Assembly (NCBI RefSeq): GCF_016863295.1
Contig: NZ_BOOP01000041.1
Location: 41,423 to 105,422 of the forward strand
Origin: Planotetraspora phitsanulokensis
GTDB lineage: Bacteria > Actinomycetota > Actinomycetes > Streptosporangiales > Streptosporangiaceae
Length of the DNA stretch: 64,000 nucleotides
Direction of reading: 5' to 3'
Below the pieces are notes generated by a model. The model was not told where the DNA came from. It ran no database searches and was given only the letters and a program-made list of their open reading frames with translations. The translations under genes were made by a program, and so were the position numbers. Shown one piece after another: positions 33,461 through 44,450 of the stretch; the stretch's first letter is position 1; each line of letters starts with the position of its first letter.

Positions 33461-35406
33461 GTCTTCTCCTCTGTTCGGCCCGCGTTCCCGTCCAGGGCGC
33501 CCTCCAGGGTGAGCGGGGGGACCTCCGGCGTCGGGAAGCCGAAGATCAGGCCGTAGAAGGCGAGTTCGGTCTCCAGGACGGCGACGATCGTCTCCTCGCG
33601 CCGCCATCCGTGCTGTTCTCCGGGGAATGTACGGTACGCCCACCGGCCACCGTGCCGCGCCAGGGCCTCGGCGAACCGCTCGGACTGGGACGGGTCGACG
33701 ACCGCGTCCTCCAGGCCGTGCATGAGCAGGGCCGGGCCGGACGCCCTGGCCGCGTGCAGGACGGGGGAGCGGTCGGAATACCGCGCGCGGGTCTCGGGAA
33801 GCGGGCCGATCAGCCCGTCCAGGTAACGCGACTCGAAGTCGTGCGTCTCGGCCGCCCAGCCCTCGGGGTCGGAGATGCCGTAGTGCGACACCGCGCCGCA
33901 GAACACGTCGCTGTGCACGAGGGCGGCCAGCGAGGTCCATCCGCCCGCGCTGCCGCCCCGGATCGCCACCTTCGCCGCCCGTCCCGACGAGATCAGCCAT
34001 CGCGCCACCGTCTCGCTGTCGCGGACGTCCACGACCCCCCAGTTGTGCCTGAGCCGCTCGCGGTAGGCCCTGCCGTACCCGGACGAGCCGCCGTAGTTCA
34101 CCTCGGCGACCCCGATGCCCCTGCTCGTGAAGTAGGCCACCGTCAGGTCGAGCACCGGGGCGGCCGAGCTGGTCGGGCCACCGTGCACGAAGACCACGTA
34201 CGGCGCGGGCCCGCCGGCCCCGTTCTCCCGGGCCGCCGAGCCGTGTGGCGCGTAGAGGTGGACGTGGACGCCCTCGATCGTCACCGGCTCCGGCGTGGGC
34301 AGCAACTCGGCCGGCGGCAGTCGCTTGCCCGTGGACAGCACGGTCGGCTCGCCGGTCTCCACGTCGATGCGGACCACCTCGTGCGGCCGGTACGGCGACG
34401 CGCCCACGCCGACCACATGACGGCCGTCCGCCGACAGGGTCGGGGTCCAGAACGTATAGGAGCCGCCGACGTCCCTGATCGGCGTGCCCGCCTCGGGATC
34501 GTCGATCACACCCAGGCGGCGCTCGTCGCCCGTCCCGTGCATGGCGACGATCCGGTGGCCCGCCAGGGCGAAGAAGGTGTTCCCGATCCTCCAGGAGGCG
34601 TCCCCGAACTCCTGGTCCATCGGGGTCAGGTCGCGGCTCGCGCCGTCCAGGCCGACGAGGTGGATGTTCCACCATCCGGTCGGGTCGGCCACCGCGTAGA
34701 GGCTCCCGGCGTCGCGCCACTCGGCCTGCACGACCGAGACGCGGCCGTTCTCGCCGCCCATGAGGATCCGGTACGGGCCGCCTTCGACGGGCGCGACGCA
34801 GAGCTCGGTGGCGTCCCACGGCATGTCCGGGTGGTTCCAGCCGATCCACGCGATGTGCTGCCCGTCAGGCAAAATGCGTGGATTCATAAGGAAATGATGT
34901 GACTTGATCAGGCTGCGCATCGGGGAGACGCCGTCGAGCGGAACCGCCACGATGTCCCTCGTGACGTCGCGCCCGACGCCGATCTCGCGGACGCACAGGA
35001 CCTCGCCGTCCAGCGCGTCGCCCGGTGCCTCCCCGCGCCCGTCACCGTTCGCGTGCCCGCTCGCGTGGACGACCAGGTCGCCGTAGCGCGCCGGGCCCTC
35101 GGGGGTGATCGGCACCGGCTCCTCGCCGGGGGCGCACACGTAGATCCGCCCGTCATCCCAGTTGGTGAAGATCAGCCGGCCCCGGTGCGCGCGCCACGAC
35201 CGCCCGCCGTATTCGATGACCCTGTTCCTGGCGTTCCAGCCCTGGGGAAGCACGTCCTCGACCGTCCCGCTCGCCGTCCTGCGCACGACGCAGCGCCGGC
35301 CGCCCTCATGGGGGCGCGACTCGTCCCACCAGGCCTCGTCACCGGAGATCTCGACCCAAAGCGGGTGGTCATCCGTACGAGCGACGTCGGAGGCGTGAAT
35401 ACTCAC
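33457..35406 (-). CDS. S9-family (prolyl oligopeptidase-type) peptidase
   Basis: 649 aa, GTG 35406, overlapping its neighbours by 4 bases on each side. An N-terminal beta-propeller (residues 1-390; blades such as DEAWWDESRPHEGGRRCVV, IVAVPLDG, IAWIGWNHPDMPWDATELCVAPVEGG) is followed by an alpha/beta-hydrolase domain. Catalytic triad: Ser in RGGSAGGW, Asp in EDAVVDP, His in FPGEQHGW. YVVFVHGGPTS forms the oxyanion-side loop. Cytoplasmic (no signal peptide). Probably cleaves short peptides, perhaps those brought in by the nearby importer. Confidence 0.94.
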   Translation of the reverse strand: MSIHASDVARTDDHPLWVEISGDEAWWDESRPHEGGRRCVVRRTASGTVEDVLPQGWNARNRVIEYGGRSWRAHRGRLIFTNWDDGRIYVCAPGEEPVPITPEGPARYGDLVVHASGHANGDGRGEAPGDALDGEVLCVREIGVGRDVTRDIVAVPLDGVSPMRSLIKSHHFLMNPRILPDGQHIAWIGWNHPDMPWDATELCVAPVEGGPYRILMGGENGRVSVVQAEWRDAGSLYAVADPTGWWNIHLVGLDGASRDLTPMDQEFGDASWRIGNTFFALAGHRIVAMHGTGDERRLGVIDDPEAGTPIRDVGGSYTFWTPTLSADGRHVVGVGASPYRPHEVVRIDVETGEPTVLSTGKRLPPAELLPTPEPVTIEGVHVHLYAPHGSAARENGAGGPAPYVVFVHGGPTSSAAPVLDLTVAYFTSRGIGVAEVNYGGSSGYGRAYRERLRHNWGVVDVRDSETVARWLISSGRAAKVAIRGGSAGGWTSLAALVHSDVFCGAVSHYGISDPEGWAAETHDFESRYLDGLIGPLPETRARYSDRSPVLHAARASGPALLMHGLEDAVVDPSQSERFAEALARHGGRWAYRTFPGEQHGWRREETIVAVLETELAFYGLIFGFPTPEVPPLTLEGALDGNAGRTEEKT

Positions 35407-36542
35407 CAGTTTCCCTCGGAGTCCGGAAGCGGAATGCCGGGCGGATGCACCACATGGACGATGCCCCCGCTTCCGCGCTGCCAGACCCCTTCGAAGGCGG
35501 CGCGCGGGTAGATCCTCCGCACGGCGTCGTCCGTCGGCGCGGCGGGGTCGTTGACGATCACGTCGCCCTCGGGCGTGAAGCCGACGACGACCATGAGGTT
35601 GCCGCTCGTCGAGTAGCCCGATCCGGGCAGCTCGTGCTCCCTGAAGGACTGTGAGGTGACGACCGGGATCGCGGCCGCGACGAACCTCTCCAGCTCGTTC
35701 AGCGAGCGCAGCCGGGTCACGAACCCCTCGAGCCCGTAACGGCCCGCGTACGCGACGCAGAAGGGCCAGTTCCCGGTGCCCTGGTAGCTGTGGTCGTACA
35801 CGTCACGGGCCGCGTGGTCGACCGAGGGACACGGGTCCTCCGGCCGCACCCAGCTCAGCTCGGCCGGGGAGGGCCCCCGGCCCCAGTAGCCCAGCACCAT
35901 GGCGAGCGAGGCCGGCCCGCACCACGAGTCGCCGCCCCCGTCCCATTCGGGGTAGTGGCCGGAGTGGCGCTTCTGCGACCTCGGCGGCACGTCCAGCTCT
36001 ATGCCGGTCGTCCCCGGCGCGCTCACCCGGGTTCCCCGCCGTACGGCCGACGCCATCACGCCCATCGAGCCCACACGGGCGCCCTCGCCGTACAGGGTGA
36101 CCCGGATCCGGTAGGCCGTGACCGGCCGGGCGGCCACGAAGGTGTCCACCGCGACGTCGCCGTCCTCGTCACCCTGGCCGGGCAGGGACGTGCGGTGGAT
36201 GTCGGTGTCGCCCTCCGCCCAGCGGGCCATCACGTACCACTTGGTGAGGGCGCCGCCCGCCGTACGGGCGCGCAACTCGATCTCCAGCCACGTGCCGGGA
36301 GGCGTCCGCGCGATCCACGAGGGCACCAGTGAGGTCGCGGGGAAGCCGATCTCCCGTTCCTCGGACGTCCACCGGACGTACGGCCAGGTCGTGGTCCCCC
36401 CGGTTCCGAAAGGGTCGGTGTACGTCGCCACCCCGCTCTCCCGCGGTTCGACGGCCCACCGGTGAAGGACGACGCGGCTCAGTCCGGCCGGCAGCAGGGT
36501 GACCACCTCGCCGATTGTTCTTTCCCCCCTGATGGGACACAT
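35403..36542 (-). CDS. C39-like peptidase-family protein, catalytic His apparently replaced
   Basis: 379 aa from ATG 36542; GTG 36506 is an alternative. AGGGGGG lies between them, too far from either to decide. Residues 1-195 are a beta-rich domain (VLHRWAVEPRESGVATYTDPFG ... TWLEIELRARTAGG). Residues 196-379 are a C39-like papain-fold domain: catalytic Cys C208 in DSWCGPASLAMVLGYWG, then NLMVVVGFTPEGDVIVNDPAA. In relatives the strand usually begins G-H-x-V-V-V; here it reads SGNLMVVVGF, so N315 stands at the His position (codon AAC, one base from CAC). It may be inactive or use another His. Cytoplasmic; first gene of the C39-S9-M20 operon. Confidence 0.8.
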   Translation of the reverse strand: MCPIRGERTIGEVVTLLPAGLSRVVLHRWAVEPRESGVATYTDPFGTGGTTTWPYVRWTSEEREIGFPATSLVPSWIARTPPGTWLEIELRARTAGGALTKWYVMARWAEGDTDIHRTSLPGQGDEDGDVAVDTFVAARPVTAYRIRVTLYGEGARVGSMGVMASAVRRGTRVSAPGTTGIELDVPPRSQKRHSGHYPEWDGGGDSWCGPASLAMVLGYWGRGPSPAELSWVRPEDPCPSVDHAARDVYDHSYQGTGNWPFCVAYAGRYGLEGFVTRLRSLNELERFVAAAIPVVTSQSFREHELPGSGYSTSGNLMVVVGFTPEGDVIVNDPAAPTDDAVRRIYPRAAFEGVWQRGSGGIVHVVHPPGIPLPDSEGNW

Positions 36543-36646
36543 CGGATGGTTTACGTATCCGTCATATGGAACGTTACAGGGGCCGCCGGGTGGTAGCTCA
36601 CGGTGACCGTACGCCGGGGTCCGGCACCCCAAGGGGACGCCGGCAC

Positions 36647-36678
36647 GGCGGAGGGACTCCAGGTGGAACCCCTCCGCC
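36647..36678. terminator. Hairpin terminator of the EF-Tu gene
   Basis: Perfect 9-bp stem GGCGGAGGG (36647-36655) and CCCTCCGCC (36670-36678) starting 5 bases past the tuf stop on the minus strand. A second GC-rich hairpin (ACGCCGGGG / CCCCAAGGGGACGCCGG area) lies just beyond. Confidence 0.7.
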
Positions 36679-36683
36679 GCCCT

Positions 36684-37913
36684 TCAGTCGAGCGCGGCGA
36701 GTACTGTTCCCGCGCCGACGGTCCTGCCGCCTTCACGGATGGCGAAGCCGAGGCCGGCCTCGATCGCCACCGGCCTGCCCAGCTCGACGGTCACCTCGAC
36801 GGTGTCGCCCGGCAGCGCGATCCCCGTGCCGGTCGGCCCACCGTTCTCCGTGCCGCCTCCCGGCCCGGCCTCAAGAGCCAGGTCCATCCGGCCGGGCACG
36901 TCGGCCGTCCGGAGGAAGAACTGCGGGCGGTAGCCGTCGGCGACGGCCGTGTGCCGCCCGCCCTCGGCGGCCGTCAGCAGATACACCCTGGCCGTGAACC
37001 GCCGGTGAGCGGTCTGGCTGCCGGGAGCCGCCAGCACCTGGCCGCGGCGCACCTGTTCGCGGCGGACACCGCGCAGCAGCAGCGCGGCGTTGTCGCCCGC
37101 CTCGCCCCTCTCCATGGTCTTGCCGAAGGTCTCCACCCCCGTGACCACGGCGGTGAAGCCCTCGCCGATCCCGACCGCCTGCACGGTGTCGCCGACCTTG
37201 ACCGTGCCGCGCTCGATCGCCCCGGTGACGACCGTCCCGCGGCCCGTGACGGTGATGACGTTCTCCACCGGCAGCAGGAAGGGCGCGTCCGTGTAGCGGA
37301 CCGGCACGGGCACCGTGTCGTCGACGGCCTCCAGCAGCGCCACGATGGACGCCTCCCACTCCGGGTCGCCCTCGAGCGCCCGGAGCCCGGACACCCGCAC
37401 GATCGGAACGCCGTGGTAGCCGTGCTCGGCGAGCAGGTCCCGCAACTCCAGCTCGACCAGGTCGGCCAGCTCCGGGTCCGCGCCGTCGGCCTTGTTGAGC
37501 GCGACGACGACGTGCTCCACCCCCACGCGATGGGCGAGCAGCACGTGCTCCCTGGTCTGCGGCATGATCCCGTCCAGGGCGGACACCACGAGGATCGCCC
37601 CGTCGAGCTGCGCCGCCCCCGTGATCATGTTCTTCACGTAGTCGGCGTGGCCGGGCATGTCGACGTGGGCGTAGTGCCGGGTGGCCGTCTCGTACTCGAC
37701 GTGGGAGATGTTGATCGTGATCCCCCGCAGGGCCTCCTCAGGAGCCCGGTCGATCCGGTCGAACGGCACGTACTTCGCGCCGCCCCGCTCGCTGAGGACC
37801 TTGGTGATGGCCGCGGTCAGCGTCGTCTTGCCGTGGTCGACGTGCCCCATGGTCCCGATGTTGAGGTGCGGCTTGGCCCTGACGTAAGCCTGCTTGGCCG
37901 TGTTGGTGGCCAT
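36684..37913 (-). CDS. tuf: Divergent translation elongation factor EF-Tu paralogue
   Basis: 409 aa (housekeeping EF-Tu is about 397). All GTPase motifs are present: GHVDHGKT (residues 23-30), [18 protein letters not shown] and the SAL-type loop (SGL), followed by domains 2 and 3. It differs from typical actinobacterial EF-Tu at many places (DMPGHADYV for [35 protein letters not shown]), and has an extra [10 protein letters not shown] stretch in domain 3. It stands alone, not after rpsG-fusA, so it resembles the extra tuf2/tuf3 genes of some streptomycetes. It delivers aminoacyl-tRNA to the ribosome or substitutes under special conditions; such paralogues can resist elfamycins. GGAAAGGGAC precedes the ATG. 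Confidence 0.92.
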   Translation of the reverse strand: MATNTAKQAYVRAKPHLNIGTMGHVDHGKTTLTAAITKVLSERGGAKYVPFDRIDRAPEEALRGITINISHVEYETATRHYAHVDMPGHADYVKNMITGAAQLDGAILVVSALDGIMPQTREHVLLAHRVGVEHVVVALNKADGADPELADLVELELRDLLAEHGYHGVPIVRVSGLRALEGDPEWEASIVALLEAVDDTVPVPVRYTDAPFLLPVENVITVTGRGTVVTGAIERGTVKVGDTVQAVGIGEGFTAVVTGVETFGKTMERGEAGDNAALLLRGVRREQVRRGQVLAAPGSQTAHRRFTARVYLLTAAEGGRHTAVADGYRPQFFLRTADVPGRMDLALEAGPGGGTENGGPTGTGIALPGDTVEVTVELGRPVAIEAGLGFAIREGGRTVGAGTVLAALD

Positions 37914-38158
37914 GTCCCTTTCCTTGTTCCTTCGATGCTCGTCTCAGATCGTGACCCGCGCGGATGGTCGACCCCTCCCCGCCGGGTCACTGAGGACGAA
38001 CGGGAAAGGGTCAGCGCTCCGCGCCGTCGAGCGGCATCGAGGCACGCGCGAGTGCGCCCGCGGTGGCGGGCGTCACAAGGAAGGCGTGCCGGAACATGTG
38101 TTCATGGTCCCGTGATCCCCGAAGCCGGGGCAACCGGTTTTCCATGTGGAGAGGGCTG
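37914..38158. promoter_or_regulatory. Upstream region of the EF-Tu gene
   Basis: 245 bases without a gene. On the minus strand it holds the tuf promoter and leader (ribosome site GGAAAGGG). CCCCG-AAG-CCGGGG near 38117-38131 is a short hairpin that could terminate the AAA ATPase gene, whose stop is at 38159. Confidence 0.4.
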
Positions 38159-39310
38159 TCAGAGGTAGAGGCCCGTTTCGGCGGAGCCGGCGGGGACTTC
38201 GGCGGGCGCGGGCGCCCGGCCGTCGCGGAGGGCGAAGAGCTCGGCCAGCGTGGCGCCGTCCGCCCCGATGCCGTCGCGGGTGCCGAGCCAGGTCGCGGCC
38301 TGGTCGGCGTCCAGCTTGCCGACCTCGATCTGGGCCAGGCACCTGCCGGGCCGTACGACCGCGGGGTGCAGCTGGTTGAACTCCTCGTTGGTGGTGATGG
38401 CGACGAGCACGTCCCTGCCCTGCCCGAGCAGGCCGTCGGTCAGGTTGAGCAGGCGCGACAGGCCCTGGCCCGTCGACTGCTTGGCCTCGGTGCGGATCAG
38501 CTCGTCGCAGTCCTCCAGGATGAGCAGCCGCCAGCGGGCCTCCTCCTGGTCGGGCCCGTCGTGGCCGACCGCCACGCTCATCAGGTAGCCGGGACTGCCG
38601 AAGAGCAGCTCCGGGTCCAGCACGCAGTCGACCTGGCACCATGACGCCCACTCCCGCGCGAGGCTGCGCAGCAGCGTCGTCTTCCCCGTGCCCGGCGGTC
38701 CGTGCAGCAGGAGGAGCCTGCCGGAGATGTCGTCCGGTGTGACCGCCATGAGAGCGTCGAGCCGGTCGGCGGCCGCCCGCGGGTAGTTCCGGCGCACCGA
38801 CTGCCAGGTGGCGGTGGTGATCGGCTTGTTGGAACGGCGCGGGCCGTGGGCCGACATCCACCAGAAGCCCATCTCGACGTGATCGTCGTCGTCGGGCATC
38901 GGCTCCTCGGCGTCGTGGATCGCCTCGTCGAGAACCGAGCGGACCAGGTCCTCGCTGACGGCGGTGACCGTGACGGTGGCCGACCGGTTGCCGTGCCGTA
39001 CGACGCGGAGCGTCCAGCCGTCGCCCTCGATGAGCTTGGACTCGTGACCGTCGACGTGCTGGGCGACGCGCAGCACGCGCCCGCCCGCGGCGGTGAGGAG
39101 GGCCTCGGAGCGCACGCGGTCGAGGTTGGCGGTGCGAGACCAGGGCTGGGTGCCGGTCGCGAAGGGAGAAAGGGCCAGGGCGTCGATGACGTCGGCCGGG
39201 CTGTCGCCGTCGTCGAGCCACACGCGCATCGGGAGGGATTCGGACACCGGGCGCGGCGTGGGCACCGGCTCTGAGCTGGGGGAGAAGTGAACCTCCTTAA
39301 GAACGGACAT
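38159..39310 (-). CDS. AAA-family ATPase (DUF5925-type)
   Basis: 383 aa. N-terminal 150 residues are a distinct beta-rich domain (MRVWLDDGDSPADVIDALALSPFATGTQPWSRTANLDRVRSEALL, GWTLRVVRHGNRSATVTVTA) as in actinobacterial DUF5925 proteins. The AAA+ core has Walker A LLLHGPPGTGKTTLLRSLA, Walker B RWRLLILEDCDELI, sensor-1 VLVAITTNEEFNQLHPAVVRPGRC and a small lid domain. Closest in style to BCS1/spastin-like AAA proteins acting on protein substrates. Start at ATG 39310; ATG at codon 28 is an alternative. Function unknown. Confidence 0.85.
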   Translation of the reverse strand: MSVLKEVHFSPSSEPVPTPRPVSESLPMRVWLDDGDSPADVIDALALSPFATGTQPWSRTANLDRVRSEALLTAAGGRVLRVAQHVDGHESKLIEGDGWTLRVVRHGNRSATVTVTAVSEDLVRSVLDEAIHDAEEPMPDDDDHVEMGFWWMSAHGPRRSNKPITTATWQSVRRNYPRAAADRLDALMAVTPDDISGRLLLLHGPPGTGKTTLLRSLAREWASWCQVDCVLDPELLFGSPGYLMSVAVGHDGPDQEEARWRLLILEDCDELIRTEAKQSTGQGLSRLLNLTDGLLGQGRDVLVAITTNEEFNQLHPAVVRPGRCLAQIEVGKLDADQAATWLGTRDGIGADGATLAELFALRDGRAPAPAEVPAGSAETGLYL

Positions 39311-39472
39311 ATATCCATGATCTCTGGCGATGATCCCGATGTCGATCGATTTATGGATCCGACCGCCATTACCGGGTGTTTAGGCAGGCGAATATCGGTA
39401 AAAGGGCATACCTGTTGGACCGATCCCGATTACGATCAACCCGAAAATTTAATCCCCCTGGTGGAGAATGCT
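39311..39472. promoter_or_regulatory. AT-rich divergent promoter region
   Basis: About 160 bases, much more AT-rich than the surroundings (ATATATCCATGATC, GATCGATTTATGG, AAAATTTAATCC). It separates the AAA ATPase (minus) from the amidase (plus) and must carry both promoters. An upstream in-frame extension of the amidase ORF begins inside it but is not codon-like. Confidence 0.5.
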
Positions 39473-40243
39473 GTGGCCATCGATCTCGTGACCCGTGCCG
39501 AATGGGGGGCCCGCGCCCCCAAAGGCTCCTACTCCTCACTCGCCTCCACGAAGGGCGTCAAGGTCCACTACACCGGCGGGCGGGTCGACCCCGCGATCGT
39601 CGACGACCACAAGAAGTGTGTCGCCATGGTGAAGTCGATTCAGAACTTCCACATGGACGGCAACGGCTGGCTCGACATCGGTTACTCCATGGTCGCCTGC
39701 CCCCACCGGAAGGTCTTCGTCGGCCGCGGGCCCAAGCACCTTCCCGCCGCCAACGGCGCCGGACTCAACTCCGGCCACTACGCCGTGCTGGCCCTCGTGG
39801 GCAACTCCGGGCTGGTCAAGCCGAGCGACACCCAGCTGCTCGCGATCCTCGACGCGATCGAGTACCTCCGCGACAAGGGCAACGCGGGCAAGGAGATCAA
39901 GGGACACCGCGACGGGTACTCGACCGACTGCCCGGGTGACCAGCTCTACGCCTGGGTCAAGAAGGGCGCTCCCCGGCCCGGCGGCGGCACCCAGAGCCCG
40001 CCGCCCTCGACGCAGGCGCCCAAGTATCCCGGCCGCCTGCTGAAGTACCCGCCGATCATGCATGGCGAGGACGTCCGCAAGTGGCAGGCCCAGATGAAGA
40101 AGATCGGCTACGACCTCGTCGTGGACGGCTACTTCGGGCCCAAGTCGAAGGCCGTGTGCGTCAAGTTCCAGAAGGCCGAGCATCTCGACGCCGACGGGAT
40201 CGTCGGACCGATCACCTGGAAGGCGTCGTTCGCCGCCAAGTGA
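39473..40243 (+). CDS. N-acetylmuramoyl-L-alanine amidase with peptidoglycan-binding domain, no signal peptide
   Basis: 256 aa from GTG 39473, selected because GGTGGAG lies 6 bases upstream and the protein then begins at the conserved LVTRAEWGARAP of PGRP/Amidase_2 domains. Zinc-ligand region VKVHYTGG, then WLDIGYSMVACPHRKVFVGRG and GHRDGYSTDCPGD. A PPPSTQAP linker leads to PG_binding_1 (GEDVRKWQAQMKKIGYDLVVDGYFGPKSKAVCVKFQ). It cleaves the bond between muramic acid and L-Ala in peptidoglycan. No secretion signal is present, which is typical of actinophage endolysins; alternatively it works on recycled muropeptides. Confidence 0.9.
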   Translation: MAIDLVTRAEWGARAPKGSYSSLASTKGVKVHYTGGRVDPAIVDDHKKCVAMVKSIQNFHMDGNGWLDIGYSMVACPHRKVFVGRGPKHLPAANGAGLNSGHYAVLALVGNSGLVKPSDTQLLAILDAIEYLRDKGNAGKEIKGHRDGYSTDCPGDQLYAWVKKGAPRPGGGTQSPPPSTQAPKYPGRLLKYPPIMHGEDVRKWQAQMKKIGYDLVVDGYFGPKSKAVCVKFQKAEHLDADGIVGPITWKASFAAK

Positions 40244-40361
40244 TCAGAACGGTCGAAGCCGCAGGTCCGGCCGGATGTCCCGCCCAGTGGGACGCGGACG
40301 GCCGGAACGGCCACGACACGCTAGGCGGGGGCCCATGGCGTTGATCGCCCCGGCCTCCGCT

Positions 40362-40367
40362 TAGCAT
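40362..40367 (+). promoter_or_regulatory. Candidate -10 for leaderless mutA-mutB-meaB transcription
   Basis: TAGCAT followed by seven bases and the ATG at 40375; a TTGATC at 40341-40346 could be the -35, with a rather short 15-base spacer. No Shine-Dalgarno precedes the ATG. Confidence 0.45.
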
Positions 40368-40374
40368 CCGGTGC

Positions 40375-42185
40375 ATGACGGTGCCGCCTCACGAACTCGC
40401 CGACCTCGCCTCGGATTTCCCCCCCGCCACCCGGGCGCAGTGGCGGGACCTCGCCCTGGGCGTGCTCAGGAAATCCGGGCTGGCCGTTCCGCCCGGTGAG
40501 CCGGGTGACTCCGGTGACGCCGCCGTCGTGGAGGAACTGCTGTCCACCACGACGTACGACGGCGTGCCGATCGCGGCGCTGCACGACCCGTCCGACCTGC
40601 CGGACGGACCGCGTGTCGTCCGCTCCGCCGGCCGCTGGGACGTGCGGCAGCGGCACGCGGACCCCGATCCCGACGTCACCCGGACGGCGATCCGCGCCGA
40701 TCTCGAGAACGGCGCCACCTCGCTCTGGCTCGACCTGACCGCGCTGGACCCCACGGCGCTCCCCGACGTGCTCCGGGACGTCTATCTCGACCTCGCACCC
40801 GTCGTCCTCGACGCGGGCAGCCGCACGGGCGAGGCCGCGGAGATCTTCCTCGATCTCGCGGCCGGTACGGCACTGACGGGCGGCAATCTGGGCGCGGACC
40901 CGATCGGCCTGGCGGCGCGGGCGGGCGTGCCCGCGGGGGACATGGCAGGAGCGGTCTCGCTCGCCCGTCGTTGCGCGGACGACCACCCGGGCCTGCGCGC
41001 GATCACCGTCGACGCCCTTCCGTACCACGACGCGGGCGGCAGTGACGTGGAGGAGCTCGGCTGCTCGGTCGCCACGGGGGTGGCCTACCTGCGCACGCTG
41101 ACGGACGCGGGGATGCCCGTGGAGAGCGCGCTCGACCAGTTGGAGTTCCGCTACGCGGCCGGCGCGGACCAGTTCCTCACGATCGCCAAGCTCCGGGCGG
41201 CCCGCAGGATGTGGGCGCGGGTCGTCCAGGTGGTCGGCGGTACGGCGGAGCAGCGCCAGCACGCGGTGACCTCCTCGGCCATGATGACCGCCCGCGATCC
41301 CTGGGTGAACATGTTGCGCACCACCCTCGCGTGTTTCGGCGCGGGCGTGGGCGGGGCCGACGCGGTGACCGTCCAGCCGTTCGACGCGTGCCTGGGCCTG
41401 CCGGACGGGTTCGCCAGGAGGATCGCCCGCAACACCCAGTCGCTGCTGATGGAGGAGTCGAACGTCGGCCGGGTGATCGACCCGGCGGGAGGCTCCTGGT
41501 ACGTCGAGCGGCTCACGGCCGACCTGGCCGGCAAGGCGTGGGAGTGGTTCCAGGAGATCGAGCGCGCGGGCGGGATGGCCGACGCGCTGGAGCGGCTCGT
41601 CCCCGGGCGGCTGGCGGCCACCAGGGCGGGCAGAGCCGCGAACATCGCCCACCGGAGAGATCCCGTCACGGGCGTCAGCGAGTTCCCCGACCTGAAGGAG
41701 CGCCCGGTGGCCCGGAAGGGCGGCCGCGGGCTCGCGCGGCGGGCCGCGCCCGGAGGGCTGCCCGTCATGCGGTACGCCGAGGAGTTCGAGGCGCTGCGCG
41801 ATCTGGCCGACGCGCAGGAGACCCGCCCGACCGTGTTCCTCGCCACCATCGGTCCCGTGGCCGTCCACACGGCACGGGCCTCGTTCGCGGCCAACCTCTT
41901 CGCGGCCGGAGGCGTCGCGACCGTGACCAGCGGGCCCGGCACCGCCCCGGCGGCCATCGCCGAGGCCTTCCGCGACTCGGGCACGTCGATCGCGTGCCTG
42001 TGCTCCAGCGACCGGATGTACGGCGAGCACGCGGCGGCCGTGGCGGCCGCGCTCCGGGAGGCCGGGGCCGACAAGGTCTGGCTGGCGGGAAAGGGTCAGT
42101 ATGAGGGTGTGGACGCCACGCTCCACGCCGGATGTGACGCGCTCGACGTGCTCCGCACGACCTTCGACGATCTTGGAGTGAGCCG

Positions 42186-42189
<4 letters not shown>
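40375..42189 (+). CDS. mutA: Methylmalonyl-CoA mutase small (beta) subunit
   Basis: 604 aa. MM_CoA_mutase barrel with [33 protein letters not shown] segment (here [12 protein letters not shown]), [45 protein letters not shown], and [28 protein letters not shown]. The C-terminal domain lacks the D-x-H-x-x-G cobalamin motif, as expected for the non-catalytic subunit. Pairs with the product of the next gene to interconvert (R)-methylmalonyl-CoA and succinyl-CoA, linking propionyl-CoA and odd-chain or branched precursor metabolism to the TCA cycle. Overlaps mutB by 4 bases. Confidence 0.95.

Positions 42190-44446
<2,257 letters not shown>

Positions 44447-44450
<4 letters not shown>

Noticed and set aside
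39287..39472. Upstream in-frame extension of the amidase gene
   Set aside because: Codon use is AT-rich and not gene-like, and a ribosome binding site plus conserved protein start favour GTG 39473.
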